DNA from: Geoglobus ahangari
GTDB lineage: Archaea > Halobacteriota > Archaeoglobi > Archaeoglobales > Archaeoglobaceae
DNA length: 64,000 nt
Direction of reading: 5' to 3'
Assembly: GCF_001006045.1 (NCBI RefSeq)
Contig: NZ_CP011267.1
Location: forward strand, 1,488,001 to 1,552,000
The position numbers were made by a program, and so were the translations under genes. The notes below the pieces were generated by a model, which saw only the letters and a program-made list of their open reading frames with translations, ran no database searches and had not been told where the DNA came from. How positions within the stretch are numbered: position 1 is the first letter of the stretch; each line of letters starts with the position of its first letter. Positions 1-7,706 of the stretch are shown here, in pieces.

Positions 1-547
1 AGTCCCTGTCGAGCCCCCTCACGGTCTCAACGCAGAACCTGCTGCCCTCGAAGTAGAGGGTCTTGGAGTACATCTCCAGGTTTCCAGCCACAACGTTGGT
101 CAGCTGAACGTTCGCACCGTTTTCTGCTGAAACCCTCACGAGCTCGTCTAGTATCTCTATGTTGTCCCTCGTCAGGACTATCTGCGTGGTAGCCTTCTCG
201 CCCGCCTTCTTCAGCTTCTCCTCGATCTTCCTGAAGACCAGTCCCTTCCTGTGTCTCGCGTCGAAGTCAATGGATATCCCTATCCTGTCGAGCAGCTCGA
301 GAACCTCGTCGAAGTTCCAGTCTATCATTCCGTTGGTGCTCAGCATCGTCTCTCCGTTAACCATCTCGAGAATCCTCGTGATCTGGGGGTGAAGGAGGGG
401 TTCTCCGTAACCGTAGAGCACGAGCTCGTCAGCATCCGCGACCTTCTCAACAAGGCTCAGATCCACGTGATTCGGTTTGTCCCTCTTTCTGAAGCAGTAC
501 TCGCAGCTCAGATTGCAGGACGTGGTTACCTCAAGCTGAAGTTTCAT
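1..547 (-). CDS. Radical SAM protein, probable tungsten-cofactor oxidoreductase maturase (3' end outside window)
   Basis: The frame starts at ATG 547-545 and runs off the left edge, so about 182 residues are visible. Residues 11-18 read CNLSCEYC, the CX3CX2C motif that holds the radical SAM 4Fe-4S cluster, followed by a GYGEP motif near residue 45 that normally contacts SAM. The gene starts 22 bases after the stop of the aldehyde ferredoxin oxidoreductase upstream, on the same strand, so the two form an operon. Radical SAM proteins in this position are known as tungsten-cofactor oxidoreductase maturases; the assignment to that family is inferred from the neighbour and the motif. The C-terminal part, where further cysteines would be, is not visible. 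Confidence 0.8.
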   Translation of the reverse strand, partial: MKLQLEVTTSCNLSCEYCFRKRDKPNHVDLSLVEKVADADELVLYGYGEPLLHPQITRILEMVNGETMLSTNGMIDWNFDEVLELLDRIGISIDFDARHRKGLVFRKIEEKLKKAGEKATTQIVLTRDNIEILDELVRVSAENGANVQLTNVVAGNLEMYSKTLYFEGSRFCVETVRGLDRD

Positions 548-569
548 AAAAATCAAAAAGAAAAGAGAG

Positions 570-2417
570 TCAGACTATTCCGAGCTCCTTCAGCTTCTCC
601 TCCGTCGGGACTCCGTTCACCCAGCCTCTCAGCCTGTAGTACTCCTCCTTCATCTTCTCGAAGTCCTCTTTGCTGACCACCTGTCCCTTCGTCGGCCCCT
701 CCGGAACCGGATCCTCGAAGAGCCTTCTTGGCAGCGTGTCGTCCTTGCCGTTGAATCCGAACTTGTTGATTATCAGCCTCTCGAGGTTGTATATTCTCTC
801 TCCAATGGTCAGGATGTCCTCCGCACCCATGTCCCAGCCTGTAACTGCTGAGAGGAGGCTCGCGTAGTCGTCAGCTCCGAGGGCGAAGGTCGTGAAGAGG
901 CAGTTAACCGTTGAGTTCACGGTGGACGTGAAGTCCTGGAACACCTTGACCCACTGCGCCTTGCCCTCGTACGTGAGCGGGTCTATCTTCTCCGGCAGGC
1001 CGATGATTTCCGGACTCACCGTGTAGCCGGTGACGTGGCACCCGCCTCTGTTGGCTGTTGCGTAGTTCAGGCCTATGCCCTTTATGCCCCTCGGATCGTA
1101 AGCGGGCATCTCCAAGCCCTTAACGCTCATTGAGACGTCGAGGCCAAATATCTCCGCCATTCTCTTCGAGCCGAGAGCCAGATACTTCCCAACCCCTATC
1201 CTGTAAGCAGTCTTCCAGACTCCATCAACGAGAGCTACAGGGTTGCCGAAGTTGTACTCTATGCCCTGCGTGTCCTCGAGTGTGAGCTTGCCCCTCTCGT
1301 AGAGCTCCATCGCGCATGCTATGGCCGAGCCCATGGAAATCGTGTCCAGTCCGAGCTCGTCGCACAGGTGGTTGGCCTTGATTATCGCCTCGAGGTCAAT
1401 CACGCCCGTGTCGTTTCCAAGGCTCCAGATCGACTCGTACTCAGGCCCCTCGGAGTTGAGAACCTGCCACGGCCCCTTCTTCACCGAAGTTGCCCTGCCG
1501 CATGCGATAGAGCATCCCCAGCAGGCGTGGTTCCTGTCGAGGTACTTCTCTGCCATCGTCTCTCCGCTTATGTCATTGGCTTTCTCATGGTATGCGCCCT
1601 GCCAGTTCTTGTAGGGCAGAGCGCCGCTCTCGTTTATCACGTTCACAAGCACGGCAGTACCGTACTTGGGCAGCCCCTCTCCCGTGACGGGGTTCTGCTT
1701 TATCTTGTCGAGCGCGCTCTTTGTCGCCTCCTTGAACTCATCCGGCTTGGCAATCTCCGGCCTGAAGCTCCCTCCGACGACTATCGCCTTCAGCATCTTG
1801 CTGCCCATCACCGCTCCTACACCAGTTCTGCCTGCCGCCCTGTGGTAGTCGTTCATTATCGCAGCATAGTTCACGAGGTTCTCTCCTGCAGGCCCTATGC
1901 ACGCGACGCTGACCTTCTCCTCGTACCTTCTCTCCAGAATCGCCGTGGTGTCAAAAACGCTCCTGCCCCAGAGGTCGCTCGCCTTCCTCAGCTCGGCCAC
2001 ACCGTCAATAATCTCGAGGTACACGGGCTCGCTCGACGCGCCCTCAATCACGATCATGTCGAAGCCTGCGAACTTCAGGTACGGCCCCCACTTTCCACCG
2101 CTGTTCGCCGAGGCGATGGAGCCTGTGAGCGGGCTTCTCAGGGCCATCACGTGGTATCTGCCCGCCTCCGGAAAACCAGCAACACCGGTCGCAGGGCCGG
2201 TGCCAAAGATGAGAACGTTCTCCTCTCCAAGCGGGTCAACATCTCTCGCTGAAAGACCCTCCTTCTCGTACTCCTTCAGGTACTGCCACAGCAGGTAGAC
2301 GGAATAGCCCTTTCCGCCGAGGTACTTCCTTGCAACCTCCTCGTCTACATCAAGCACGTCAAGAGACCCGCTCGAAAGATCCACTCTCAATATACTCCCC
2401 ATAAAACCGTTTCCCAT
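570..2417 (-). CDS. aor: Aldehyde ferredoxin oxidoreductase (tungsten enzyme)
   Basis: This 615-residue protein has the length of the AOR family (about 605). It should oxidise aldehydes to carboxylic acids in the cytoplasm, passing electrons to ferredoxin by a tungstopterin and one 4Fe-4S cluster. The cluster ligands are visible as CWGCSIAC (CX2CX3C) in the middle and a distant Cys in VNCLFTTF near the C terminus. GRTGVGAVMGSKMLKAI and GERIYNLERLI are family signatures. The start MGNGFMGSILRVDL is preceded by a GGAG Shine-Dalgarno. It is the first gene of an operon with the radical SAM gene downstream. The substrate (acetaldehyde, aromatic aldehyde or other) cannot be told from sequence. Confidence 0.93.
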   Translation of the reverse strand: MGNGFMGSILRVDLSSGSLDVLDVDEEVARKYLGGKGYSVYLLWQYLKEYEKEGLSARDVDPLGEENVLIFGTGPATGVAGFPEAGRYHVMALRSPLTGSIASANSGGKWGPYLKFAGFDMIVIEGASSEPVYLEIIDGVAELRKASDLWGRSVFDTTAILERRYEEKVSVACIGPAGENLVNYAAIMNDYHRAAGRTGVGAVMGSKMLKAIVVGGSFRPEIAKPDEFKEATKSALDKIKQNPVTGEGLPKYGTAVLVNVINESGALPYKNWQGAYHEKANDISGETMAEKYLDRNHACWGCSIACGRATSVKKGPWQVLNSEGPEYESIWSLGNDTGVIDLEAIIKANHLCDELGLDTISMGSAIACAMELYERGKLTLEDTQGIEYNFGNPVALVDGVWKTAYRIGVGKYLALGSKRMAEIFGLDVSMSVKGLEMPAYDPRGIKGIGLNYATANRGGCHVTGYTVSPEIIGLPEKIDPLTYEGKAQWVKVFQDFTSTVNSTVNCLFTTFALGADDYASLLSAVTGWDMGAEDILTIGERIYNLERLIINKFGFNGKDDTLPRRLFEDPVPEGPTKGQVVSKEDFEKMKEEYYRLRGWVNGVPTEEKLKELGIV

Positions 2418-2424
2418 GCTATCA

Positions 2425-2477
2425 TCTCCTGCAGGAGAATATTATTCACGAACCTATATATACTTTATCGCGAATAA
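2425..2477 (-). promoter_or_regulatory. Promoter of the aor operon with two palindromes
   Basis: On the minus strand a TATA box (AGTATATATAGG, about 2453-2466) lies about 27 bases before an expected start site near 2433. It is flanked by an inverted repeat, TTATTCACGA at 2442-2451 and TCGCGAATAA at 2468-2477, so a protein bound to both arms would cover the TATA box. A perfect 14-base palindrome TCTCCTGCAGGAGA at 2425-2438 overlaps the start site and contains the Shine-Dalgarno GGAG. Operator function is inferred. Confidence 0.5.
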
Positions 2478-2497
2478 ATCGTTAATTGGGACGTTCC

Positions 2498-3877
2498 TCA
2501 ATACCTCCTGAGCTTCAGCTCGAAAACCGCCCCAGAAGGTACGTTATCGTAAACTTTAATCTCTCCGCCGAGCAGCTCCACGACCTTCTTTGCGATGAAC
2601 AGCCCAAGCCCCGTGCTGCCGATTGTGCTGAAGCCCTCCTCGAAAACCCTGTCCTTTATCTCGTCAGGAACCCCCTTTCCGTCATCCCTGATCCTAAGAA
2701 CTCCGAACCTCCCCTCGACGCAGGTCTCAAGGAGAATCGTCACCCGCTCCCTGCCGCTGTGGGTGACAGCATTCCTCAGAATGTTGTCTATCACCGACTT
2801 CACCGACTCGTTGGCCTTGACGAACACATCCATCAGGGAGTACTGGATGTCGGCCACACACTCGTAGCTCCTCGCCACCTCCCTCACGTAGTCAGCCAGA
2901 TTGACGCTGTACGTTGCACCCACGGCCTCCTCTATAGCCTTGGACTCCTTTATAAGCGTCACAATCCTGTCTATCTTCCTCATTGCGTTCTCCCTGAGCT
3001 TTTCGTCGTTCATCTCCAGCGCCGCCTCCACCACGGTTATGTCGTTCAGTATGTCGTGCCTCAGAATCTTGTTCACGAGCGAGAGGTACTCGCTCTTCTT
3101 CTTAAGCTCGCTTGTGAGCATGTGCAGGTCAGTTGTGTCGACGAGGATGCTCGTCACCGCCGGCTTCCCCTTATACATGATCCTTGACGGCCTTCCGGTT
3201 ACCCAGAAAACGCTCCCGTCCTTCGTGATGACCCTCCAGGAGTAGGTCTCTGCCGCCCTCTTGCCGCTGAGCCTCTCCCTGTACCTCCTCTCCACGGTCT
3301 CCCTGTCCTCGGGATGAACGAAGTTCAGCGGGTTCATCCTCTTCAGCTCGTCCCACGTGTATCCGAGCAGATCGAGGAGGGACTTGTTGGCGTAGACGAA
3401 CTTCTCTCCCTGAACTATGTACGCGGGATTCGGGGATTCGTGAACGAGAACCCTGAACAGCTCGCTGTTCTCCTTCAGCTGCTCTTCGAGCTGCTTCCTT
3501 TTCGTTATGTCGATCCAGTTCCCTATAACGTAAAGCCCGTCCTCGCACCTCACAGGGGTGACGTAGCCCCACACCCACCTGACCTTTCCGCTCTTCGTCA
3601 GGTATCTGCACTCGTAGCTCACGATTTCCTCGTCGAATATCTTGTCCAGCACCTTCTTTATCTTTTCAAGATCCTCATGATAGACCAGATCGAGAATGGA
3701 CGAGCCAACCAGCTCCTCTCTGCTGTACCCCGTCGCCTTCTCAACAATTTCGTTCACGTAAAGTATCCTGTACTGATCATCGTGAACGTAAATTCCAGCG
3801 AGCGACTTGTCGGCCACAAGCCTCCAGAAGTCCTCGTTAAATTTGCTACAATTTATCATCTTTTCCAATTTATCCAC
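2498..3877 (-). CDS. PAS-PAS sensor histidine kinase, soluble
   Basis: Counted from the GTG at 3877, two PAS domains (about residues 20-125 and 140-250) are followed by a dimerisation helix pair with H-box RHDILND (His274) and an ATPase domain with N-box (DNILRNAVTH), G1 (DDGKGVPDE) and G2 (GSTGLGLFIAKK). No membrane segment is present, so it senses a cytoplasmic or gas-like signal. GTG 3877 gives 459 residues. ATG 3859 (MINCSKF) fits better the TATA box near 3888-3897, which predicts a start site about 3865. The gene is divergent from the PAS/GAF protein at 3966, and the nearby single-domain response regulator is a plausible partner. Confidence 0.9.
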   Translation of the reverse strand: MDKLEKMINCSKFNEDFWRLVADKSLAGIYVHDDQYRILYVNEIVEKATGYSREELVGSSILDLVYHEDLEKIKKVLDKIFDEEIVSYECRYLTKSGKVRWVWGYVTPVRCEDGLYVIGNWIDITKRKQLEEQLKENSELFRVLVHESPNPAYIVQGEKFVYANKSLLDLLGYTWDELKRMNPLNFVHPEDRETVERRYRERLSGKRAAETYSWRVITKDGSVFWVTGRPSRIMYKGKPAVTSILVDTTDLHMLTSELKKKSEYLSLVNKILRHDILNDITVVEAALEMNDEKLRENAMRKIDRIVTLIKESKAIEEAVGATYSVNLADYVREVARSYECVADIQYSLMDVFVKANESVKSVIDNILRNAVTHSGRERVTILLETCVEGRFGVLRIRDDGKGVPDEIKDRVFEEGFSTIGSTGLGLFIAKKVVELLGGEIKVYDNVPSGAVFELKLRRY

Positions 3878-3965
3878 AAAGGAGGATATATAATTAACGA
3901 GAGATAGCGGGCATTCGTTAAATCAAAAACTATTAATTTGCCGCTGTCGTGGTTTTATCAGGTAG

Positions 3966-6047
3966 ATGAAGGTCGTAATCGTCTCCGGGAAATACAGGCA
4001 AATGCTCGAGGATGTTGTGGCATCTCTTGGGGTTAGATATAATGTTTACCTGAGAGACCTGAATGAGATTCCTGATAGTCTGGAGAACTCCCTGCTGGTT
4101 GTGGAAGAAGAGCTGATCAGCACTCCAGAGCAGGTGAAGCTCATAGACCGGTTGAGATCGTCAGGAAACCGCATCTTTGTTCTCAGCAGCGATCCAAACA
4201 ACGCACCCGGTCATGTTAAAAGTGTTGCAGATGGAGTGCTGGCCGCAAGCAAGTCCGAGGTTGCATCAGCTATTGCCGCAGCACTCTCTGCAGAAGAACA
4301 ATCTCCAGATAAAGAATCCGAAAAAGACGGTTCTTTCCAGCGAGACGTGTTTGCGAGCGTTATGGAGGCCGTTAACGCTGGATACCTCCTCCTCGACACA
4401 AACGGAGTCATTCTGGACGTGGACAGAAGCGCCAGAAGGATCGTGGGAGAAGATCTTTCAACGGGGAAGAGCCTCCTCGACGTGTTCGACATCGAGGGAG
4501 ACCTGAAGAGCGCATTTCAGGCAGACAGGGAGAAGAGCGTTTTTGCGAGGCACAGGATTTCGGGAAGAAGGTTTACCCTCTCGATCAGGAGAGCCGGGAA
4601 CGTTTTCCTGTGCGTTGTGAGAGAGGAGATGGATGTAGAGAGACTTCGAAGAGAGCTGTTTGAGTGCAGAGAATCGTTCAGAGCTCTGAACGATAGCGGT
4701 GCGTTCGGGATTGCGATTGTGAGGAACAACAGGATCCTTTCGCACAACGGCAAGCTCGCAGAACTTGTTGGGAAAGCCTCAGAAAGGCTGTCCGGGAGGT
4801 CTTTCCTGCTGCTGTTTCACGAGGACGACAGGAAAAGGGTTGAGGATCTGATGGCCAGCGGCGGGAGGTTGGAAAACGTCAGGATGAGGTCGAGCAGCGG
4901 GACAAGGTACGTTGCGCTGACGGCCGTGAAATCAGGTGATAGCGTTCTGTGCACGCTCTTTGACGTCACCCAGTACGTTCTTGAGAGAGACGAGGAGAGG
5001 AAGATCAAAGACGCCTACAGGACTGTGTACGAGCTCTCCCCGTACCCCATCGTCGTGCACGACAGGGGAAAGGTTGTGATGTACAACCGGAAGGCGAAGG
5101 AGTTCTTCAAAATGCAGGGAGACATGACCGGAATCAACCTCATGGACTTCATGCCTCCAGAATCAAAGAGCAAGTTCCTGAGAAAAATAGAGTCCTTAGC
5201 CATGGGGTTCGATACCTGCCCGGTGGAGGAGATCCGGTTCAACATAGACGGCGATGAGAGGGAGACCCTGATAAACTGCAGGGCGATATCTCTGGGAGGG
5301 CGAAGCCTTGTCATATCGGTGATCGTAGATCTTACCGAAAGCGTCAGGGTTTCCCGGCTGCTCAGGATAATACACAAGATTAACACGAGCCTTGTTGAGA
5401 TAAAGAGCAAGAAGTTGGTGATACAGCACGCCCTCAAGGAGCTCGAGAGGGAGTATCATCAGGCCTTCGCGGTGATGAAGGCCAGAAACGGTTTCGAGGT
5501 CGTTACCCCATCCGAGATGATGTACGTGAGGGAGGTCGAAAACGAGTGCGTCAAGCGGGCAATGGAGACCCACAGGGAGATCATAGTCAAGAGGAACAGC
5601 CACCCGGAGGAGTGTGTTTACAGGGAGCTTCACGATGAATACGAGACTGCAGTCTTCCCGCTTCAGATAGGGAACGAGCTCTTTGGGTTTTTGACGATTA
5701 TAGCCGCAAGAATATTCCTCGACGCTGAGATAAAGCTGCTCAGAACCCTCGTTGGAACGCTGGCCTACGTCTACCACAAGAGCGAGCTCGAGGAGGTCAG
5801 GCTCAGGGCAATAGAGCAGCTGAAGAGGAACATTCACGAGTTCTCCATCGTGCTCGACAGGATCAAGAACCCTCTCGCTGTGATCTACGGATACTGCGAG
5901 CTCACAGACGAGATACATGACGTGAACCTCATGGCCGCCAAGATACGGGAGGAGGTCGAGAGAATAAACGATCTCCTCAAACAGCTCGAGAGGGACTGGG
6001 AGGCGAGCGAGGACCTCCTGGATTTCATAGAGGGTATAAGAAGGTGA
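3966..6047 (+). CDS. Multi-PAS/GAF signalling protein with degenerate kinase dimerisation domain
   Basis: The 693 residues start with a receiver-like alpha/beta domain (about 1-110, VVEEE in the place of the phospho-Asp), then three PAS domains (about 130-220, 228-340, 345-460) and a GAF-like region (about 465-610). The C terminus (about 618-690) aligns with a histidine kinase dimerisation helix. However, the H-box reads LDRIKNPLAVIYGYCEL, with Asp where the phospho-accepting His should be, and no ATPase domain follows. It therefore cannot be a kinase itself; it may dimerise with one, for instance the kinase encoded divergently next door. Function is inferred from domains only. Confidence 0.8.
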   Translation: MKVVIVSGKYRQMLEDVVASLGVRYNVYLRDLNEIPDSLENSLLVVEEELISTPEQVKLIDRLRSSGNRIFVLSSDPNNAPGHVKSVADGVLAASKSEVASAIAAALSAEEQSPDKESEKDGSFQRDVFASVMEAVNAGYLLLDTNGVILDVDRSARRIVGEDLSTGKSLLDVFDIEGDLKSAFQADREKSVFARHRISGRRFTLSIRRAGNVFLCVVREEMDVERLRRELFECRESFRALNDSGAFGIAIVRNNRILSHNGKLAELVGKASERLSGRSFLLLFHEDDRKRVEDLMASGGRLENVRMRSSSGTRYVALTAVKSGDSVLCTLFDVTQYVLERDEERKIKDAYRTVYELSPYPIVVHDRGKVVMYNRKAKEFFKMQGDMTGINLMDFMPPESKSKFLRKIESLAMGFDTCPVEEIRFNIDGDERETLINCRAISLGGRSLVISVIVDLTESVRVSRLLRIIHKINTSLVEIKSKKLVIQHALKELEREYHQAFAVMKARNGFEVVTPSEMMYVREVENECVKRAMETHREIIVKRNSHPEECVYRELHDEYETAVFPLQIGNELFGFLTIIAARIFLDAEIKLLRTLVGTLAYVYHKSELEEVRLRAIEQLKRNIHEFSIVLDRIKNPLAVIYGYCELTDEIHDVNLMAAKIREEVERINDLLKQLERDWEASEDLLDFIEGIRR

Positions 6048-6116
6048 AGTTTTTTGAAGTTAGAACCGAAATTACTATAAAGTGTTTTAGGGTAAATGGG
6101 TCTGGGTGGTTATGAT

Positions 6117-6467
6117 ATGAAGATACTTGTGGTTGATGACGACATCACTATGAGAGAACTCCTCAGGCTCATGCTCAAAAATCACGAGGTTTACGAGGCT
6201 GATAACGGGAATCGGGCCATCGCAATTTACGAGAGGTTTAAGCCCGATGTTGTTCTCATGGACATTCTGATGCCGGGGATGGACGGTATTGAGGCCACGA
6301 AGGAGATCCTAAAGAAGGATCCGGACGCCATAATAATCGGAATTTCCGCCTTTGCCTCCAACAAGGGCAAGGACATACTCGAGGCCGGGGCGAGAGATAT
6401 ACTCGAAAAACCCTTCACGAGGAAAAAGCTTCTCGAGCTAATTGAGAAGCACATCTCTGCCCGATAA
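6117..6467 (+). CDS. Single-domain response regulator (CheY-like receiver)
   Basis: A complete receiver domain of 116 residues with the acidic pair DDD near the N terminus, phospho-acceptor Asp in VVLMDILMP, the switch residue Ser in GISAFAS and the conserved Lys in EKPF. No output domain follows. The start at ATG 6117 is chosen over an in-frame ATG at 6096 because it begins exactly at the beta-1 strand (MKILVVDDD) and GGTGGT lies just upstream; a TATA-like ACTATAAAG lies at about 6073-6081. It sits 70 bases after the PAS/GAF protein and probably takes phosphate from the kinase at 2498-3877. Confidence 0.92.
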   Translation: MKILVVDDDITMRELLRLMLKNHEVYEADNGNRAIAIYERFKPDVVLMDILMPGMDGIEATKEILKKDPDAIIIGISAFASNKGKDILEAGARDILEKPFTRKKLLELIEKHISAR

Positions 6468-6589
6468 ATTTTTCATTTCCAAGCATCATTTCCGGGAATG
6501 TCGGAAGAGGTTGCGGCTTCGTGATTCTGGTCTGACCGCAAGTATAATAAATCGACGTGGCTCAGAGTCCTACACGTCAACACCCTCAA

Positions 6590-6673
6590 GCGGGGGTTGC
6601 CGAGTCAGGAAAAGGCGCGGGATTGAGGGTCCCGTCCCGTAGGGGTCCGAGGGTTCAAATCCCTCCCCCCGCA
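6590..6673 (+). tRNA. tRNA-Leu (anticodon GAG), provirus attachment gene
   Basis: The acceptor arms GCGGGGG (6590-6596) and CCCCCGC (6666-6672) pair and the discriminator is A6673. The anticodon stem CGGGA/TCCCG holds the loop TTGAGGG, giving anticodon GAG for leucine codon CUC. A long class II variable arm precedes the T arm GAGGG-TTCAAAT-CCCTC. There is no intron, and CCA is not encoded. A TATA box (GTATAATAAA, about 6542-6551) lies upstream. An integrase-like reading frame continues directly out of the 3' end. Confidence 0.95.
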
Positions 6674-7014
6674 TCCGATTTTTTAGCTGATCAGTTTGAG
6701 AGGTTCTGCAAGGCAGTGGATCTCAAGGATGTTTCTGACGACGAAAAACACCGCTATAAGAAAGCCGTGAGAGAGTTCCTCGAGGCATGTTTATACGATT
6801 TAGACGATAACCGCATAATTATTTATATAAACGAAATAAAACAGCAGCTCAGCCCACGAACGGCCAGAAAGCGCCTGATATACATTCGTGCGTTCCTCAA
6901 ATTCATAAACCACCCACTCGCAGAGCACATCGAACTGCCAAAGATACCGAGACAGAAGAAGATCGTCGTCAAGCCCAGAGACCTAAGACAGATACTCATC
7001 GAGGCGGACAGCGG
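6674..7014 (+). pseudogene. Integrase fragment (core-binding domain only) next to tRNA-Leu
   Basis: After the tRNA the frame encodes about 110 residues that look like the helical SAM-like core-binding domain of an archaeal tyrosine recombinase (HRYKKAVREFLEACLYD, SPRTARKRLIYIRAFLKFI, then a basic linker). The frame is also open backwards through the whole tRNA to 6557, as expected if attP lies inside the integrase gene (SSV-type partitioning). The catalytic domain with the Arg/His/Tyr residues is missing: at about 7010-7015 the sequence switches to antisense tail-hub sequence. It is a relic, not a working integrase. Family assignment is by pattern, not by search. Confidence 0.65.
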
Positions 7015-7371
7015 TGCTCGTACTCAACAACCTTGAAGCTGCCCTTAACCTTGATAGAGTCAAGCTTTATGCGTGTGTCAACTGCAGCCTTCCAGATTAG
7101 CAGCGATTTAAGCCTGTATTTCTCCTGCTTTTCCTCAGATTCATCATCCACTCTGCGAACCTCCAAAAGCCCAGTCTCGCTGCTGAGCACTATCTGCTCT
7201 GCGGTGTTGTCTTTCGGGACGAAGTAGCCCTTACCATCTTTAATGTAGTACCTGAAGTCTGCATCTCTCGCAAGTGTTTCAAGGGTATGTTCCAGCATCT
7301 CTGAACGACATGGGACGGGTAGTTGAGATGCCAGTCTGCACAACCTTGCCCACCACTAGGATCCAGCACTC
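7005..7371 (-). pseudogene. Phage tail hub (XkdQ/gpD-like) fragment
   Basis: Minus-strand translation gives TLARDADFRYYIKDGKGYF, SSETGLLEV and a C-terminal SIKVKGSFKVVEYEH, the pattern of contractile or siphovirus-like tail hub proteins: a peptidoglycan- or baseplate-associated ring protein with a 'DTDFxYYI...' domain and a final KG-F-V-E-H strand. Upstream in another frame at 7315-7371 the same protein continues (GKVVQTGISTTRPMSF), so there is a frameshift near 7295-7310. Both ends are cut: the C terminus by the junction with the integrase fragment, and the N terminus where it abuts the chaperone-like remnant. Non-functional provirus remnant. Confidence 0.6.
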
Positions 7372-7699
7372 TAGAAAACCATTTTTGCAACCTCGCTCAA
7401 ATCCGTTCCTTCAGGGACCGTGATGCTGGTTCTCTTGTTCATCTCTGCAAGGTTGTCAACCGCTATGATCTCAGCCGCAAGATCAGCACCTTCTTATTGT
7501 CAGTTCCGGTTCCTTCACGCATGCCAGAATCAGATCTCTGTACATGTCGGCAGGGCCTTATCTTCCCTTCCTATTGTTTTCAGCAATCTGTATCCGCTCA
7601 GTTTCTGGAGTTTTGAACACCCGCTCTTCAATATTTATTTCAAAAAAGCTTCTCGGTCGTGGATCGAAATCTTCTCGAGAAGTATAAAAATGGAAGTCA
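7372..7699 (-). pseudogene. Broken virion gene, tail-chaperone-like
   Basis: Minus-strand frames give, in order, DFHFYTSREDF, an acidic stretch ending FEINIEERVFKTPETERI, an in-frame TAA in the 7550s, then ADMYRDLILACVKEPELT, a frameshift near 7494, and AEIIAVDNLAEMNKRTS to a TAG at 7372-7374. The composition and the location downstream of the tail tube and before the hub resemble a tail assembly chaperone, but this is inferred. At least one nonsense codon and one frameshift make it non-functional. The tape-measure gene expected between it and the hub is absent. Confidence 0.5.
7651..7699. repeat. 49-bp direct repeat, copy A
   Basis: Matches copy B at 8269-8317 in 41 of 49 positions; all eight differences are transitions. 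It contains the perfect palindrome CTTCTCGAGAAG (7671-7682). It lies just downstream of the coiled-coil gene stop. Read on the minus strand both copies encode DFHFYTSREDF with silent changes only in the first 11 codons, so the repeat is probably a duplicated piece of coding sequence. Confidence 0.75.
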
Positions 7700-7706
7700 G
7701 AATAAA

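Noticed and set aside
1368-2252. Long plus-strand open frames opposite aor, carB, serA and trp genes
   Set aside because: They are antisense shadows created by the GC-rich codon use of the real genes; no domains and no ribosome sites.
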